Below, piece after piece: positions 37,507-46,464 of a stretch of DNA of 64,000 nucleotides. A program made the position numbers and the translations under genes. Where the stretch lies: assembly GCF_042678145.1 (NCBI RefSeq), contig NZ_JBHUDG010000019.1, forward strand, positions 1 through 64,000, given 5' to 3'. The notes under the pieces were generated by a model. That model worked only from the letters and a program-made list of their open reading frames with translations. It was not told the DNA's origin and searched no databases. The DNA comes from Pseudopedobacter beijingensis (GTDB lineage Bacteria > Bacteroidota > Bacteroidia > Sphingobacteriales > Sphingobacteriaceae). Every line of letters begins with the position of its first letter. Position 1 is the first letter of the stretch.

Positions 37507-37575
37507 AATAGTTTTTTATTCAATCAAATCTAAGAAACTCAATAGTAAAAGACCCGATTAAAATGTTATCAAATC

Positions 37576-39609
37576 TTAAAAAGTAATGCGCATACCTCCA
37601 AAATAGGTTCTTTTTGCTGCCGGATTATAAAAACGGTTACCAAAAGCATTCAGGTCATTTCCTAAACTATAAGTCTGATTTAATACATTGTCAGCACCAA
37701 AATAAAATTGTAGTGTTTTATTGTTCAGCTTTTTTTTCCAGCCAGCTTTAAGCATTACTAAATGGTAATCGTCTGCAAAAATAGTCGCAGCATCGTTTAA
37801 AGATGTTTTTCCGTTGTATCTGTACTGACCAAAAAGAGATAAATTCTGAATGAAATTAATATTTAAAGCGTTCGAAAATGTGAATTTAGGCACTCCGGTA
37901 AGTCTATTTCCCGAATAGTTTTCAGTATTGACAACGTAATTAGTAAACTTAAAGTCAGAATAAGTAATTCCTGAGTTGAGGTTTACCGTGTTAATGAAAA
38001 AGTGATTTGCTTGGAAAAGTATAGCGTTAATTTGCCACTCTAAACCTTTCTGTTTTGTGCCACCAGCATTTATAAAATAAGATTCTGATTGCGGATTTAC
38101 TCTCTTTACAATAGCGTTAGTCATATTGTAGTAGTAAACATTCACATCCATAAATAGAGTATGGTTGTTATTGTTTAACCTAATTCCCGTTTCGTAATTC
38201 CAACCTTCTTCGGCTTTAAGATCAGGATTAATAATAGCATCATCGGCCCTTACTTCTGCTGTAGTAGGTAAAGAATAACCTTTGCTTATAATTCCTCTGG
38301 CAGCAAGGTGAGGAGTGAGGAGGTAGGAAGCCGATATTCTGGGCATTAATATAGGATCAAAAGTTGTTTTTCCTTTATAAAGCTCAGTAGATTGAGGCAT
38401 GTTCTCGAAATGCATATTTCCGAAATTAACACTTAAAGAAGCTTCTCCTTTAAACTTTTGCCCAAGTCTGAAAGCAAATCTGTTGAATATAAACTGGGTT
38501 TGATTCTTGAGTTGATCGGCTTTGGTTAAATCGCCCGCTGTACCGGCACTATTTTTATAATTGATGATGTCGGCACTTCCGTTTTGAAATTCCCAACCTA
38601 TATTCCATTGATAATTAAAAGCATTTGTAGGTTTGTTTTTCAATTCCAGATAAGTGCGAAGAGAAAAAGAATTCTCTTTTCGGGTTTCGTAATTGGTAAA
38701 GAATGGATTCTTGAAGTCTGATATTATTCCAGATATAGAGATAACATGTTTGAAACGTTCTCCAAAATTTCGTTGATGAGATAAACCACCAAAAAACGTT
38801 TTATTGAAAATACCTACGCCAAGTTCACGAGCATTTGCTCTTGCAGCTTTGGGGTTTTCTTGCATTTGTGCTAATGTAAGGCCACCTGGTGTTTGGTAAT
38901 TCATATCTGCGTAAAAACCTGAAAATTTGATTTCGCCTTTTTTGTGATATTGCCACCGTTGTTGCGTTTGTACAAACAGACGTTCTGTAGCGGTGTTAAC
39001 ACGATAGCCATCGCTTCTTTGGTAAGCCTGGTTAAAGCTCATGGAATGCTTTCCGTTTTTTATGTCCCCATTTACGTATTGAGAGAATTGTCCGTACGAT
39101 CCACCATTTATCCCTCCTTCAAACCCTTGTTTTTCAGAAAAACTGTTGAGTAAGATTACTCCACCGGAATTGGCACCGAATAAACTTCCATCCGGACCTT
39201 TCAGAATTTCAATACTTCTTAATGTATTTTGGTCAATAAGATTTAAATAGGTATTGCCGCCTGCATCTGTCAAAGGAAAATCGTCATAATATACCTTTAT
39301 GTTACGTACCCCGAAAGACGAACGTAATAAACTACCACGTATAGAAAGTCTGTAACTGCCAGGAGAACGTTCTTCCATTGTTATTCCACTAACATTATTT
39401 AATGCGGGTAATAAGGAGCTAGCAGTGCTTTCTCGGATGTTTTCTTTATGTAATCCGTAAGCAGATGATGGTAGGCTAATTAAGGGTTGTTCTTCTAAAT
39501 AGGCAGATACCTTTACTTCGTTTAAGTGTTTTGTAGAATCTTGTATTTGAGCAAATGATGTCTTTGTTACTAACAGAACTATAATAGTAACGGAAAAAAA
39601 CGATTTCAT
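37576..39609 (-). CDS. TonB-dependent outer-membrane receptor
   Basis: 677 residues. A signal peptide ends near TSFAQ (residue 21). A plug domain (about 30-150) contains LNEVKVSAYLEEQP as TonB-box-like region and ILKGPDGSLFGANSGGVI. A 22-strand barrel ends in FGGMRITF. It has no carboxypeptidase-like N-terminal domain and no SusD partner, so uptake of an iron chelate or metal is more likely than glycan import. The gap to the divergent YceI gene shows no Fur-like box I could support. Confidence 0.9.
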   Translation of the reverse strand: MKSFFSVTIIVLLVTKTSFAQIQDSTKHLNEVKVSAYLEEQPLISLPSSAYGLHKENIRESTASSLLPALNNVSGITMEERSPGSYRLSIRGSLLRSSFGVRNIKVYYDDFPLTDAGGNTYLNLIDQNTLRSIEILKGPDGSLFGANSGGVILLNSFSEKQGFEGGINGGSYGQFSQYVNGDIKNGKHSMSFNQAYQRSDGYRVNTATERLFVQTQQRWQYHKKGEIKFSGFYADMNYQTPGGLTLAQMQENPKAARANARELGVGIFNKTFFGGLSHQRNFGERFKHVISISGIISDFKNPFFTNYETRKENSFSLRTYLELKNKPTNAFNYQWNIGWEFQNGSADIINYKNSAGTAGDLTKADQLKNQTQFIFNRFAFRLGQKFKGEASLSVNFGNMHFENMPQSTELYKGKTTFDPILMPRISASYLLTPHLAARGIISKGYSLPTTAEVRADDAIINPDLKAEEGWNYETGIRLNNNNHTLFMDVNVYYYNMTNAIVKRVNPQSESYFINAGGTKQKGLEWQINAILFQANHFFINTVNLNSGITYSDFKFTNYVVNTENYSGNRLTGVPKFTFSNALNINFIQNLSLFGQYRYNGKTSLNDAATIFADDYHLVMLKAGWKKKLNNKTLQFYFGADNVLNQTYSLGNDLNAFGNRFYNPAAKRTYFGGMRITF

Positions 39610-39795
39610 CAGTATATATTTATCGTATTATAATAATTAGGTCTTACGCTAGAAAATCGTAAATTAGGAAATATTGTTTGTTAACGCACATTTTTTTTAA
39701 AACTTATTTGTGTGTTTTGTGTTTGTTTAACCATTGGAACTATATTTTAACGTTTAATAATTAATTGGTAACCCCTAAAAATTTTTAGAAAAATT

Positions 39796-40428
39796 ATGAA
39801 AAAACTAGCATTACCGGTTTTATGTGTAGCATTTTTGGCTGCTTGTACAAATAACCCTAAAGGAGATAAAGCACATACTACAGATGAAATAAGCGACACA
39901 ATTAATGTGTTAGGCAATACTTATAATATTAATGCAGAACATTCTGTTGTTCGTTGGACTGGCAGTAAAGTTACCGGTTCGCATACAGGTACAGTTAAAA
40001 TTCAAAGTGGACATATAGTGATTAGTGATGATAATAAGCTAGCTGGAGGTGATTTTACTATTGATATGCACTCTATTTTAAATGAAGATTTACAAGGTAA
40101 CGATGAATATAAAAACAAACTGGAGAATCATTTAAAAAGCGATGATTTTTTTGCAGTAGAGGCAAACCCTATAAGCACATTTAAAATAACGGAAGTTAAA
40201 GATGCTACACCTCAAGGAGCACAGGTGTCTGGTAATTTAACGCTTAGAGGGGTTACTAAAAATATCAGTTTCCCAGTAGAAATTACCTCTAATACCGATA
40301 AAGCTTTTACTGCTAATGCAGATTTTAATATTAACAGAAAAGATTGGGGAGTGCAGTACGAAGGAATGAAAGACGATCTTATAGCTGATGAGATTAATTT
40401 TAAAATTACGCTTTCAGCGGATAAATAG
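39796..40428 (+). CDS. YceI-family lipoprotein
   Basis: 210 residues. A lipoprotein signal (VAFLAAC, Cys at about 17) anchors it to the membrane. A YceI lipocalin-like barrel follows, with VVRWTGSKVTGSHTGTVKI, FTIDMHSI, GNLTLRGVTKNISFPVEI and FNINRKDWGVQYEG. YceI proteins bind polyisoprenoid or other amphipathic ligands. It is divergent from the TonB receptor and ends just before a very long palindromic terminator. Confidence 0.93.
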   Translation: MKKLALPVLCVAFLAACTNNPKGDKAHTTDEISDTINVLGNTYNINAEHSVVRWTGSKVTGSHTGTVKIQSGHIVISDDNKLAGGDFTIDMHSILNEDLQGNDEYKNKLENHLKSDDFFAVEANPISTFKITEVKDATPQGAQVSGNLTLRGVTKNISFPVEITSNTDKAFTANADFNINRKDWGVQYEGMKDDLIADEINFKITLSADK

Positions 40429-40443
40429 TAAAGTTTTATATCA

Positions 40444-40495
40444 TATAAATAGAAAGAGCGGTAAATCAATTGATTTACCGCTCTTTCTATTTATA
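40444..40495. terminator. perfect 52-bp palindrome, bidirectional terminator
   Basis: 40444-40469 is the exact reverse complement of 40470-40495, with no spacer. The GC-rich core is AGAGCGGTAAATC. It serves the converging YceI and lactonase genes and contains the lactonase stop codon. The only ambiguous base of the window (40497) lies two bases beyond it. Confidence 0.85.
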
Positions 40496-41581
40496 ANCCT
40501 GTCCTGTTTTTTCCAATAAACCGGTTTGCTTATCTCTTTTAAATACAATAATATTATCGGTATTTTGGTTGGCAACCAATAAAAAAGAATCTGTAGGATC
40601 AATAGCGAAATTTCGCGGATGCACCCCTAATGTTTTTTGAACACCAATTTTAGTTAGCTTTCCTGTTTTATGGTCAACCTTGAAAATTACAATTTCGTCT
40701 ACAGAACCTCTGTTACTAACATAAAGGAAATTACCATCTTGAGATAAATGAATATCTGCACCTCCGTTTACACCTTTGAAGTCCTTATTGTTCATATTTA
40801 TACTCTGTATCTCTTTCAGCCCATTTGAGGTGTGGTCATATACTATAACATGGCCATTAAGTTCGCCTACTAAATAAACCTTATTTCCTTTTTTGTTGAA
40901 AGTAAAATGTCTTGGTCCGGTACCAGCTTGTGTAGATATAAATGCTTGTTGAGTATTTGAGTTTAAAGGTTGCTTGCTGTTATTTTTGTAATCATATACA
41001 AATATTTTATCTGAACCTAAATCTGCTGAGTAAATTTTTTGTCCATCCGGAGAATTAACAACAGAGTGCGCGTGTGCTGATTTTTGTTCGGGTTTTATAC
41101 TTTTGCCTTCGTGTTGTATCTGTTGACTAAGTTTACCTATCTCTCCATTTTCTTTAATTGGAAAAATGCTTATACTACCACTGCTATAGTTTGCTACAAC
41201 CAAATTCTTCTCGTCTTTGGTAAGCGTAATATAACAAGGATGTTGCCCTTTTACTTTTTCTTCATTAATAAGAGTCAGTTTTCCCGATTTTTTATCAAAA
41301 TCAAAAGCATATACACCACCTTCAAAATTTTCGCTAACACTAAATACTTTATCTCCTTTTTTATTAATGGTTAGAAAAGAGGGATTCGATATGTTTTCCG
41401 TGTGACTAACAGGTGTTAGTGAGCCATTATTTGTATCAAACTCATATACAAAAATTCCTTTTTGTTGGGTTTTGGTATAGGTGCCAATGAAAAGAAAATA
41501 CTTATCAGATTTTTTTGCCAAAACGGGTAGGCTAATTATAGAAGAAAAAGCCAATAGTAGTATAAGAGATGTTTTTTTCAT
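40487..41581 (-). CDS. lactonase-family seven-bladed beta-propeller protein (6-phosphogluconolactonase-like)
   Basis: 364 residues from the ATG at 41581; a TTG two codons earlier is rejected because a TATATTTG element overlaps it. A signal peptide ends near LPVLAK. Repeating blades include FLFIGTYTKTQQKGIFVY, ISNPSFLTI, HPCYITLTKDEKNLVVANY, GTGPRHFTFN and HPRNFAIDP. It resembles the Pgl/YbhE lactonase family, but export suggests it acts outside the cytoplasm. Residue 362 is undefined because of N at 40497. The stop codon lies inside the terminator palindrome. Confidence 0.9.
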   Translation of the reverse strand: MKKTSLILLLAFSSIISLPVLAKKSDKYFLFIGTYTKTQQKGIFVYEFDTNNGSLTPVSHTENISNPSFLTINKKGDKVFSVSENFEGGVYAFDFDKKSGKLTLINEEKVKGQHPCYITLTKDEKNLVVANYSSGSISIFPIKENGEIGKLSQQIQHEGKSIKPEQKSAHAHSVVNSPDGQKIYSADLGSDKIFVYDYKNNSKQPLNSNTQQAFISTQAGTGPRHFTFNKKGNKVYLVGELNGHVIVYDHTSNGLKEIQSINMNNKDFKGVNGGADIHLSQDGNFLYVSNRGSVDEIVIFKVDHKTGKLTKIGVQKTLGVHPRNFAIDPTDSFLLVANQNTDNIIVFKRDKQTGLLEKTGQXYK

Positions 41582-41584
41582 TCT

Positions 41585-41592
41585 CAAATATA
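41585..41592 (-). promoter_or_regulatory. -7 element TATATTTG for the lactonase gene
   Basis: A perfect TAnnTTTG match ending three bases before the ATG at 41581, implying a leaderless transcript. Confidence 0.45.
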
Positions 41593-41641
41593 CTATAAAA
41601 TCTATGTTTTTATACTAGTGTTTAATAATGTATTCTGTTTG

Positions 41642-42457
41642 TTATGAGTTAATTGCGTGAAGAAAATTGTTTTCTGCTTTTTCTTCATTCAAGAATACAG
41701 ATCGATAATTGTTAGTGTTATTTCCGTTAATGAATATGCAAGTCTTTCCTTTTATTATTTCAATAATTTCAGATGTTAATTCTACCGGAACCGCAGGACA
41801 TCCCTGACTTCTTCCTAATCTTCCATGTTGGTCTATAAAATTTTTACTTACGTAAGAAGCGCCATGTATTACTATGGCCCGGTCTCTTGCTAAATTATTA
41901 ACTCCTCTATCATAACCGTCCAGTCTTAAAGAAAGACCATGTTTACCTAAATAAGTTTCATTGGTGACATAAAAACCTAAGCTACTTTGGTTAGATTCAG
42001 CAATATTAGAAAATCTGGTAGCTAAATCATCTCCACTACCTCTGCCATGCGCAACATAGGTGTTCAAAAGCATCACTTTGTTTTTTAGATCAATAATCCA
42101 CATTCTTTTTTCTTTGCTTGATTTAGAGAAATCAATGATGGTAAGAACCTCTTTTTCTCGGTTAAGATGTTTTTCCTGTTTAAGATTAATAAAACCTGTT
42201 AACGCTTTTTCAAATACTGGAAAAGTTAGTCCAACCTGTTGTAAGCCTATGGAACTGTATATGTCTGTCAGGTACTTATCAAAAGAAGGATTCTCACTTT
42301 GTGTAGCTACTGTCGTAATTGCAGTCGAATCAGTATTTAATTGTTTATGATGGGAGTTTACATTTGTCCAGCTTATAAAGGAAATGATGAATAATAAGGC
42401 TAAAGGGAGTAAATAAATTAGTGAAATTTTTTCTAATTTCTTCAAGTCTTTCTTCAT
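41642..42457 (-). CDS. murein L,D-transpeptidase catalytic-domain family protein
   Basis: 271 residues. An N-terminal membrane helix (about 10-30) is followed by a YkuD-like catalytic domain: YVAHGRGSG, FYVTNETYLGKHGLSLRLDG, AIVIHGASYVS, and the cysteine motif RSQGCPAVP with Cys220. This matches the Bacteroidota murein L,D-transpeptidase group, which cross-links or edits peptidoglycan in the periplasm. It precedes the lactonase gene on the same strand by 60 bases, but the lactonase has its own promoter element. Confidence 0.9.
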   Translation of the reverse strand: MKKDLKKLEKISLIYLLPLALLFIISFISWTNVNSHHKQLNTDSTAITTVATQSENPSFDKYLTDIYSSIGLQQVGLTFPVFEKALTGFINLKQEKHLNREKEVLTIIDFSKSSKEKRMWIIDLKNKVMLLNTYVAHGRGSGDDLATRFSNIAESNQSSLGFYVTNETYLGKHGLSLRLDGYDRGVNNLARDRAIVIHGASYVSKNFIDQHGRLGRSQGCPAVPVELTSEIIEIIKGKTCIFINGNNTNNYRSVFLNEEKAENNFLHAINS

Positions 42458-42603
42458 ATCACAAATCTTCTTTAAAACTTTTTTACTTGAAAATTCTTTT
42501 AAATACCCTATAAATAAATATAGAAGTATGTTTTATACAATGCATTAATAACTAGGTTAATATACGTTGTTTTTTCTGATTTATTATAAAGCGAATAAAA
42601 AAA

Positions 42604-44790
42604 TTACGAATAATTAGGAATGGTGAAAGATACTGTCGTACCTTTACCTACAGTGCTATTAATAAAAATATTACCTCCACTTTTTAATACCAGCTCTTTA
42701 CAGAAAAACAGGCCAAGGCCAGTGCCTTTTTCTTTTCTGGTACCTAATGTGCTTGCTATTTGCCCATCAAAAAGTGATTGTAATTGCTCTTCTTTAATAC
42801 CCACTCCCTGATCTGTAATATTTACAGTAATGCAGCCTTTTTCTTCGTGTGAAGAGATAATTATTTGTTGATAATCATTGGAATATTTTATAGCATTAAG
42901 AACCAGATTTCTAATGATGATGTTTGTAAGTAAAACATCAATAGCTACTACACGATTTTTGTCTGTTTCATTTAATATGGTAATGTTCTTTTCTTTGGCA
43001 AAATGACGGAGTGTTTCTAGTCTTTCATCGATAAAATGATGCAAGTTTTTTGTTGTGATTTTTAAGTTAAAACCTTTCAACTGAGATTTTGCCCAAATCA
43101 ATAAACTATCTAGAACCTGAGTGGTGTCTCTTACATTATTGGAGATTTTAGGCACCAACTTAGCAAGTTCTTTCTCATCTATAAGATTATTCTCTATAAG
43201 TTCAAGAATAGATGTTAGGTGTGATAAAGGCTTTCTAAGATCATGGGATATAATAGTGAATATTACATCTTTATATTCATTAAGGTTTGCTAAATCTTTA
43301 GACTGTTTATCTATTTCTTTCCGATGTTCTTCTATTTCCTTGTTTTTTAAAGTAAGATCCTGATTTACCTTTTTTAGATTGTTATGGTTTTTTATGTTAT
43401 TTAAAGAAAGTAGTGCCAGACTAGTTAAAAGAAGTATGGAGAAAAAGATTACAATTTTTTGCTTTTCAATCTTAATCATTAATGCTTCTTTTTGTTTAGT
43501 AACCTTGATTTCGTTAATTTTACGAGCTTGGTTAATATCCAAATTAGCTGATAGTTCTGTGATATTATTTACATGAGATTCATAAGTGTTTACCCTGTTT
43601 AGTTCATGGATATCTTCCTGTATTTGATAAGCTTTAGCGAATAAACCTTGTTGGGCATAAGTCTCTTTTAATTGAGTTAAAAGAATGACTCTGATAGGAA
43701 CCATATTGTTTGCTTTTTTCAATTCAAGCGCTTTTGTTGCCGTTTTTTCAGCTTGTTTAAAGAGTTTCTGACTGTTATAGAGCTTTACCAAATAAGCAGA
43801 AGAATACATAATACAGTAGGAGAGGTCTTCCTTTTGGGCTATATTGTATCCTTTTTTTATCCAAACCTCAGCCTCCTCGTAATTTTTTTGTCGAATAAGA
43901 ACCCGCCCCCGGTCTGTATACGATATGCTGAGTAAAAAATAATCTCTCTCTTTTATCTCGTGTTGTAGTTTGATAGCCTTATCTATATATATTTTAGCCA
44001 GTTTTATGCTGTCCATATTTAGATAAACATTATTAAGACCAACATAAGCATAGCTTAAAGTAGAATCATCCCCATTTTCTTTAGACAATTTAATACTCTT
44101 GTTAAGATACTCTATTGCCTTACTGTATATTTTTATGGAATTGAAAACCTGGCCTATGTTGTTGAGATGAAGAGCGAATTCATCTGGATTATTTAATGTC
44201 CTATCAATTTCATATGATTTAATATAAAATTTTACAGCATTGCTATAGTCGCCAATATAATCACTAATAATACCCATATTGGTGTAGATATTAGCCATGG
44301 CGTTAAGGTCATTTATTTCTTCATATTTTTTTAGTGAACTTTTGTAGTTTTCTATTGCCAGTTCAGACTTTTGCCCTAAATCATAGCTATAGGCAATATT
44401 AAAAGAACAATCAGCATCCCGTTGCTTATTGTTTAATTTAATATAAATGTTCTGTGCTTTTTGGTAATATTCTATTGCCTTATCGTAATTCCTCTCGTCA
44501 AAAAAAGCTTCGGCCATTAAAAAGAAACTTTTAGCAATACCATTTTTGAAATCTAAGGCTTTAGCTATTTTAAAAATCTCAATTGTTTCTGTTTTGTAGT
44601 TTCGTTTGTCTTTTTTTGAGGCTATTTCATCAAGGTACACACTTACTTCAGTACTGTCGTAAGTAGTTTCTTGCGACAATGTTTGATTTATCGTAGTTTT
44701 TGGGATGACAGCTTTGTTTATACTAAGGCTATTAGCTGATAATTGTAAGCTGAAAACTAAAAAAATAAAAGTTAGTGCGTTATTTAACAT
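42604..44790 (-). CDS. TPR-containing membrane histidine kinase
   Basis: 728 residues from the ATG at 44790, which starts a signal peptide (FIFLVFSLQLSANS); the frame is open 33 codons upstream. About eight tetratricopeptide repeats (roughly 70-400) lie outside, then one membrane helix (about 435-455) and a coiled coil. HisKA has His516 (ISHDLRKP). HATPase motifs are LVLNAIKYSND, DQGVGI and GTGLGLF. No receiver or regulator is adjacent, so its partner is elsewhere. This layout is common in Bacteroidota. Confidence 0.9.
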   Translation of the reverse strand: MLNNALTFIFLVFSLQLSANSLSINKAVIPKTTINQTLSQETTYDSTEVSVYLDEIASKKDKRNYKTETIEIFKIAKALDFKNGIAKSFFLMAEAFFDERNYDKAIEYYQKAQNIYIKLNNKQRDADCSFNIAYSYDLGQKSELAIENYKSSLKKYEEINDLNAMANIYTNMGIISDYIGDYSNAVKFYIKSYEIDRTLNNPDEFALHLNNIGQVFNSIKIYSKAIEYLNKSIKLSKENGDDSTLSYAYVGLNNVYLNMDSIKLAKIYIDKAIKLQHEIKERDYFLLSISYTDRGRVLIRQKNYEEAEVWIKKGYNIAQKEDLSYCIMYSSAYLVKLYNSQKLFKQAEKTATKALELKKANNMVPIRVILLTQLKETYAQQGLFAKAYQIQEDIHELNRVNTYESHVNNITELSANLDINQARKINEIKVTKQKEALMIKIEKQKIVIFFSILLLTSLALLSLNNIKNHNNLKKVNQDLTLKNKEIEEHRKEIDKQSKDLANLNEYKDVIFTIISHDLRKPLSHLTSILELIENNLIDEKELAKLVPKISNNVRDTTQVLDSLLIWAKSQLKGFNLKITTKNLHHFIDERLETLRHFAKEKNITILNETDKNRVVAIDVLLTNIIIRNLVLNAIKYSNDYQQIIISSHEEKGCITVNITDQGVGIKEEQLQSLFDGQIASTLGTRKEKGTGLGLFFCKELVLKSGGNIFINSTVGKGTTVSFTIPNYS

Positions 44791-45010
44791 TAATTTCGAT
44801 TTGAAATTAATAAAAAAACAATTCGAATGAAAAGTTAATTTAAAAAATTTCGTTTTGATATCTGTGCTTTGTTTTTTTTGCAAAAACATTAAGATAATCT
44901 GATTTGCTTATTTTTATGTTGTATTAAGGTTTTAATGACTTTGAACCGTGTTTTTTTTAAGCTGTATAACAGTTACTTAATGTCTTTTTTGAATTTTTTG
45001 TTACTAAAAG

Positions 45011-45041
45011 TTTGCAGAAATAAAATCATTTAGTACTTTTG
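45011..45041 (+). promoter_or_regulatory. full Bacteroidota promoter of tRNA-Lys
   Basis: TTTG (45011-45014), exactly 19 bases, then TACTTTTG (45034-45041): a perfect match. The rest of the gap 44791-45086 shows no gene. Confidence 0.8.
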
Positions 45042-45086
45042 CACCACATTAAACAACAGGGTTTATTTCCTAAATGTTTAAGGGAA

Positions 45087-45159
45087 GATTCCGTAGCTCA
45101 GCTGGTAGAGCATTACACTTTTAATGTAGTGGTCCTGGGTTCGAATCCCAGCGGGATCA
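45087..45159 (+). tRNA. tRNA-Lys, anticodon TTT
   Basis: A 73-base cloverleaf. The acceptor GATTCCG (45087-45093) pairs with CGGGATC (45152-45158), with one G-T, and A is the discriminator. D-arm GCTC...GAGC, anticodon stem TTACA/TGTAG with loop CTTTTAA (anticodon TTT), and T-arm CTGGG TTCGAAT CCCAG all fit. CCA is not encoded. Accessory genes begin just downstream. Confidence 0.97.
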
Positions 45160-45161
45160 CA

Positions 45162-45194
45162 AAAAAAAGCAACTTCAAAAGAGTTGCTTTTTTT
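45162..45194 (+). terminator. tRNA-Lys terminator
   Basis: A 13-base stem (45162-45174 with 45182-45194) ending in seven T, three bases after the tRNA. Confidence 0.85.
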
Positions 45195-45207
45195 GTTTAT
45201 CCATGGA

Positions 45208-45357
45208 ATGAGAAGCTCAGTACGATCCGCAGAAAATCAACTTGACAAAGGAATGGGAGTATTTGAAAGAATTAAATCATTCATAGGAAAATATAAACCA
45301 ACTTCATCACCAAAAATAATAGCCATCAGTGGTGCTACAAGAAAGTATCCGGAATGA
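45208..45357 (+). other. possible 49-codon ORF or gene remnant after tRNA-Lys
   Basis: An open frame from ATG 45208 to TGA 45357, with an alternative ATG at 45253. The part IIAISGATRKY resembles the N-terminal beta-strand and phosphate loop of NADPH-dependent FMN reductases, and the sequence after the stop does not continue it convincingly. It may be a fragment left by recombination at the tRNA. The remainder of 45358-45486 holds nothing I can identify. Confidence 0.3.
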
Positions 45358-45486
45358 CTTACTAAAACAGCATGGTTATGCACAATCTACTTCATGATTT
45401 TATAAATCCCCATTTTTCAGATAGTAAAACTGCTATTCCGTAATTTATTTTAGTGCGTTTTTAGCTGCGTTTTTGGATATTTGTAC

Positions 45487-46362
45487 ATGGCTCTATTTAT
45501 AACTTTAGATAATGTCTATAAATTGTACAATCTCGATCCTTCAAAAAAGACGGAAGGGATAATTGTGCTTAGTCAACAAAATGGTCCCAATAAGGAATAT
45601 ACAAGTCACAGTCGTCTGTTTGATGGCTTATTACTAGGGTTCATGGTACAAGGATCCATGAAATCGCACATCCATTTTTTAGAGTATGAGATAAACACGG
45701 GCGATATTGCTATTTTACAACCGCAGTTGATGATCGAAACAAAGTCATTGAGTGAAGATGCAGAAATAGTAACAATTGGTCTATCATTGGATTTTATTAC
45801 AGAATTTCCCATTCTACGTGAGTTTGTAATGAATAATGAAATCAGGTGGCAACCCATTATCAGGCTTCAACCTGAAGACATGAAGCTCCAAAATGAATTG
45901 TTGACACTTATACAAAGCTTCTATCATAAAAAACCGAGTCCTAATAAAACACAAATGCTACGGCATCTTGTTATGGTTCTAATTAGCATGATTTCTGAAG
46001 TATATTCTGATTTACCGAATAACAAAAGTGTTGTAAAAAACCGAACACATGAGATTATAGACGATTTTTATCTCCTAATTTCAAAGCATGCTCACCAACA
46101 AAGAAACGTTGCATTTTATGCTGAAAAGCTACATTTAACACCACAATATCTTTCTTCTTTCCTGAAACAGAAAACCGGAAAATCTGCATTACAATGGATT
46201 GATCATATCACCGTTCTACATGCTAAAACATTATTAAAATCTTCTAATTTATCCATTAAAGAAATTAGCAATGAACTTCATTTCGAAGAAACAAGTATCT
46301 TTTGCAGATACTTTAAAAGAATAGTAGGCGTGTCGCCAAAAACGTATAGAAACGAAGAATAA
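45487..46362 (+). CDS. AraC-family transcriptional regulator
   Basis: 291 residues from the ATG at 45487. An N-terminal cupin-like sensor region contains SLDFITEFPILREFVMNNEI. A C-terminal AraC helix-turn-helix pair (about 190-290) carries LHLTPQYLSSFLKQKTGKSALQWI and SIFCRYFKRIVGVSPKTYR. A second regulator of the same length at 47893-48768 is clearly homologous. It lies 102 bases upstream of the broken Tet-type transporter on the same strand and probably regulated it. Confidence 0.9.
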   Translation: MALFITLDNVYKLYNLDPSKKTEGIIVLSQQNGPNKEYTSHSRLFDGLLLGFMVQGSMKSHIHFLEYEINTGDIAILQPQLMIETKSLSEDAEIVTIGLSLDFITEFPILREFVMNNEIRWQPIIRLQPEDMKLQNELLTLIQSFYHKKPSPNKTQMLRHLVMVLISMISEVYSDLPNNKSVVKNRTHEIIDDFYLLISKHAHQQRNVAFYAEKLHLTPQYLSSFLKQKTGKSALQWIDHITVLHAKTLLKSSNLSIKEISNELHFEETSIFCRYFKRIVGVSPKTYRNEE

Positions 46363-46464
46363 TATATCCGTTTACAGATCGCTGAGCATGATTAGCTTTC
46401 AAATCGTACCTAAACGCCCTTAAATTGTCAATACTATCTTTTTATCGCTGTTTAATTTTACAGC

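Noticed and set aside
45039..45245. 68-residue open frame across the tRNA-Lys gene
   Set aside because: It reads through the tRNA and its terminator; the tRNA is certain, so the frame is fortuitous.
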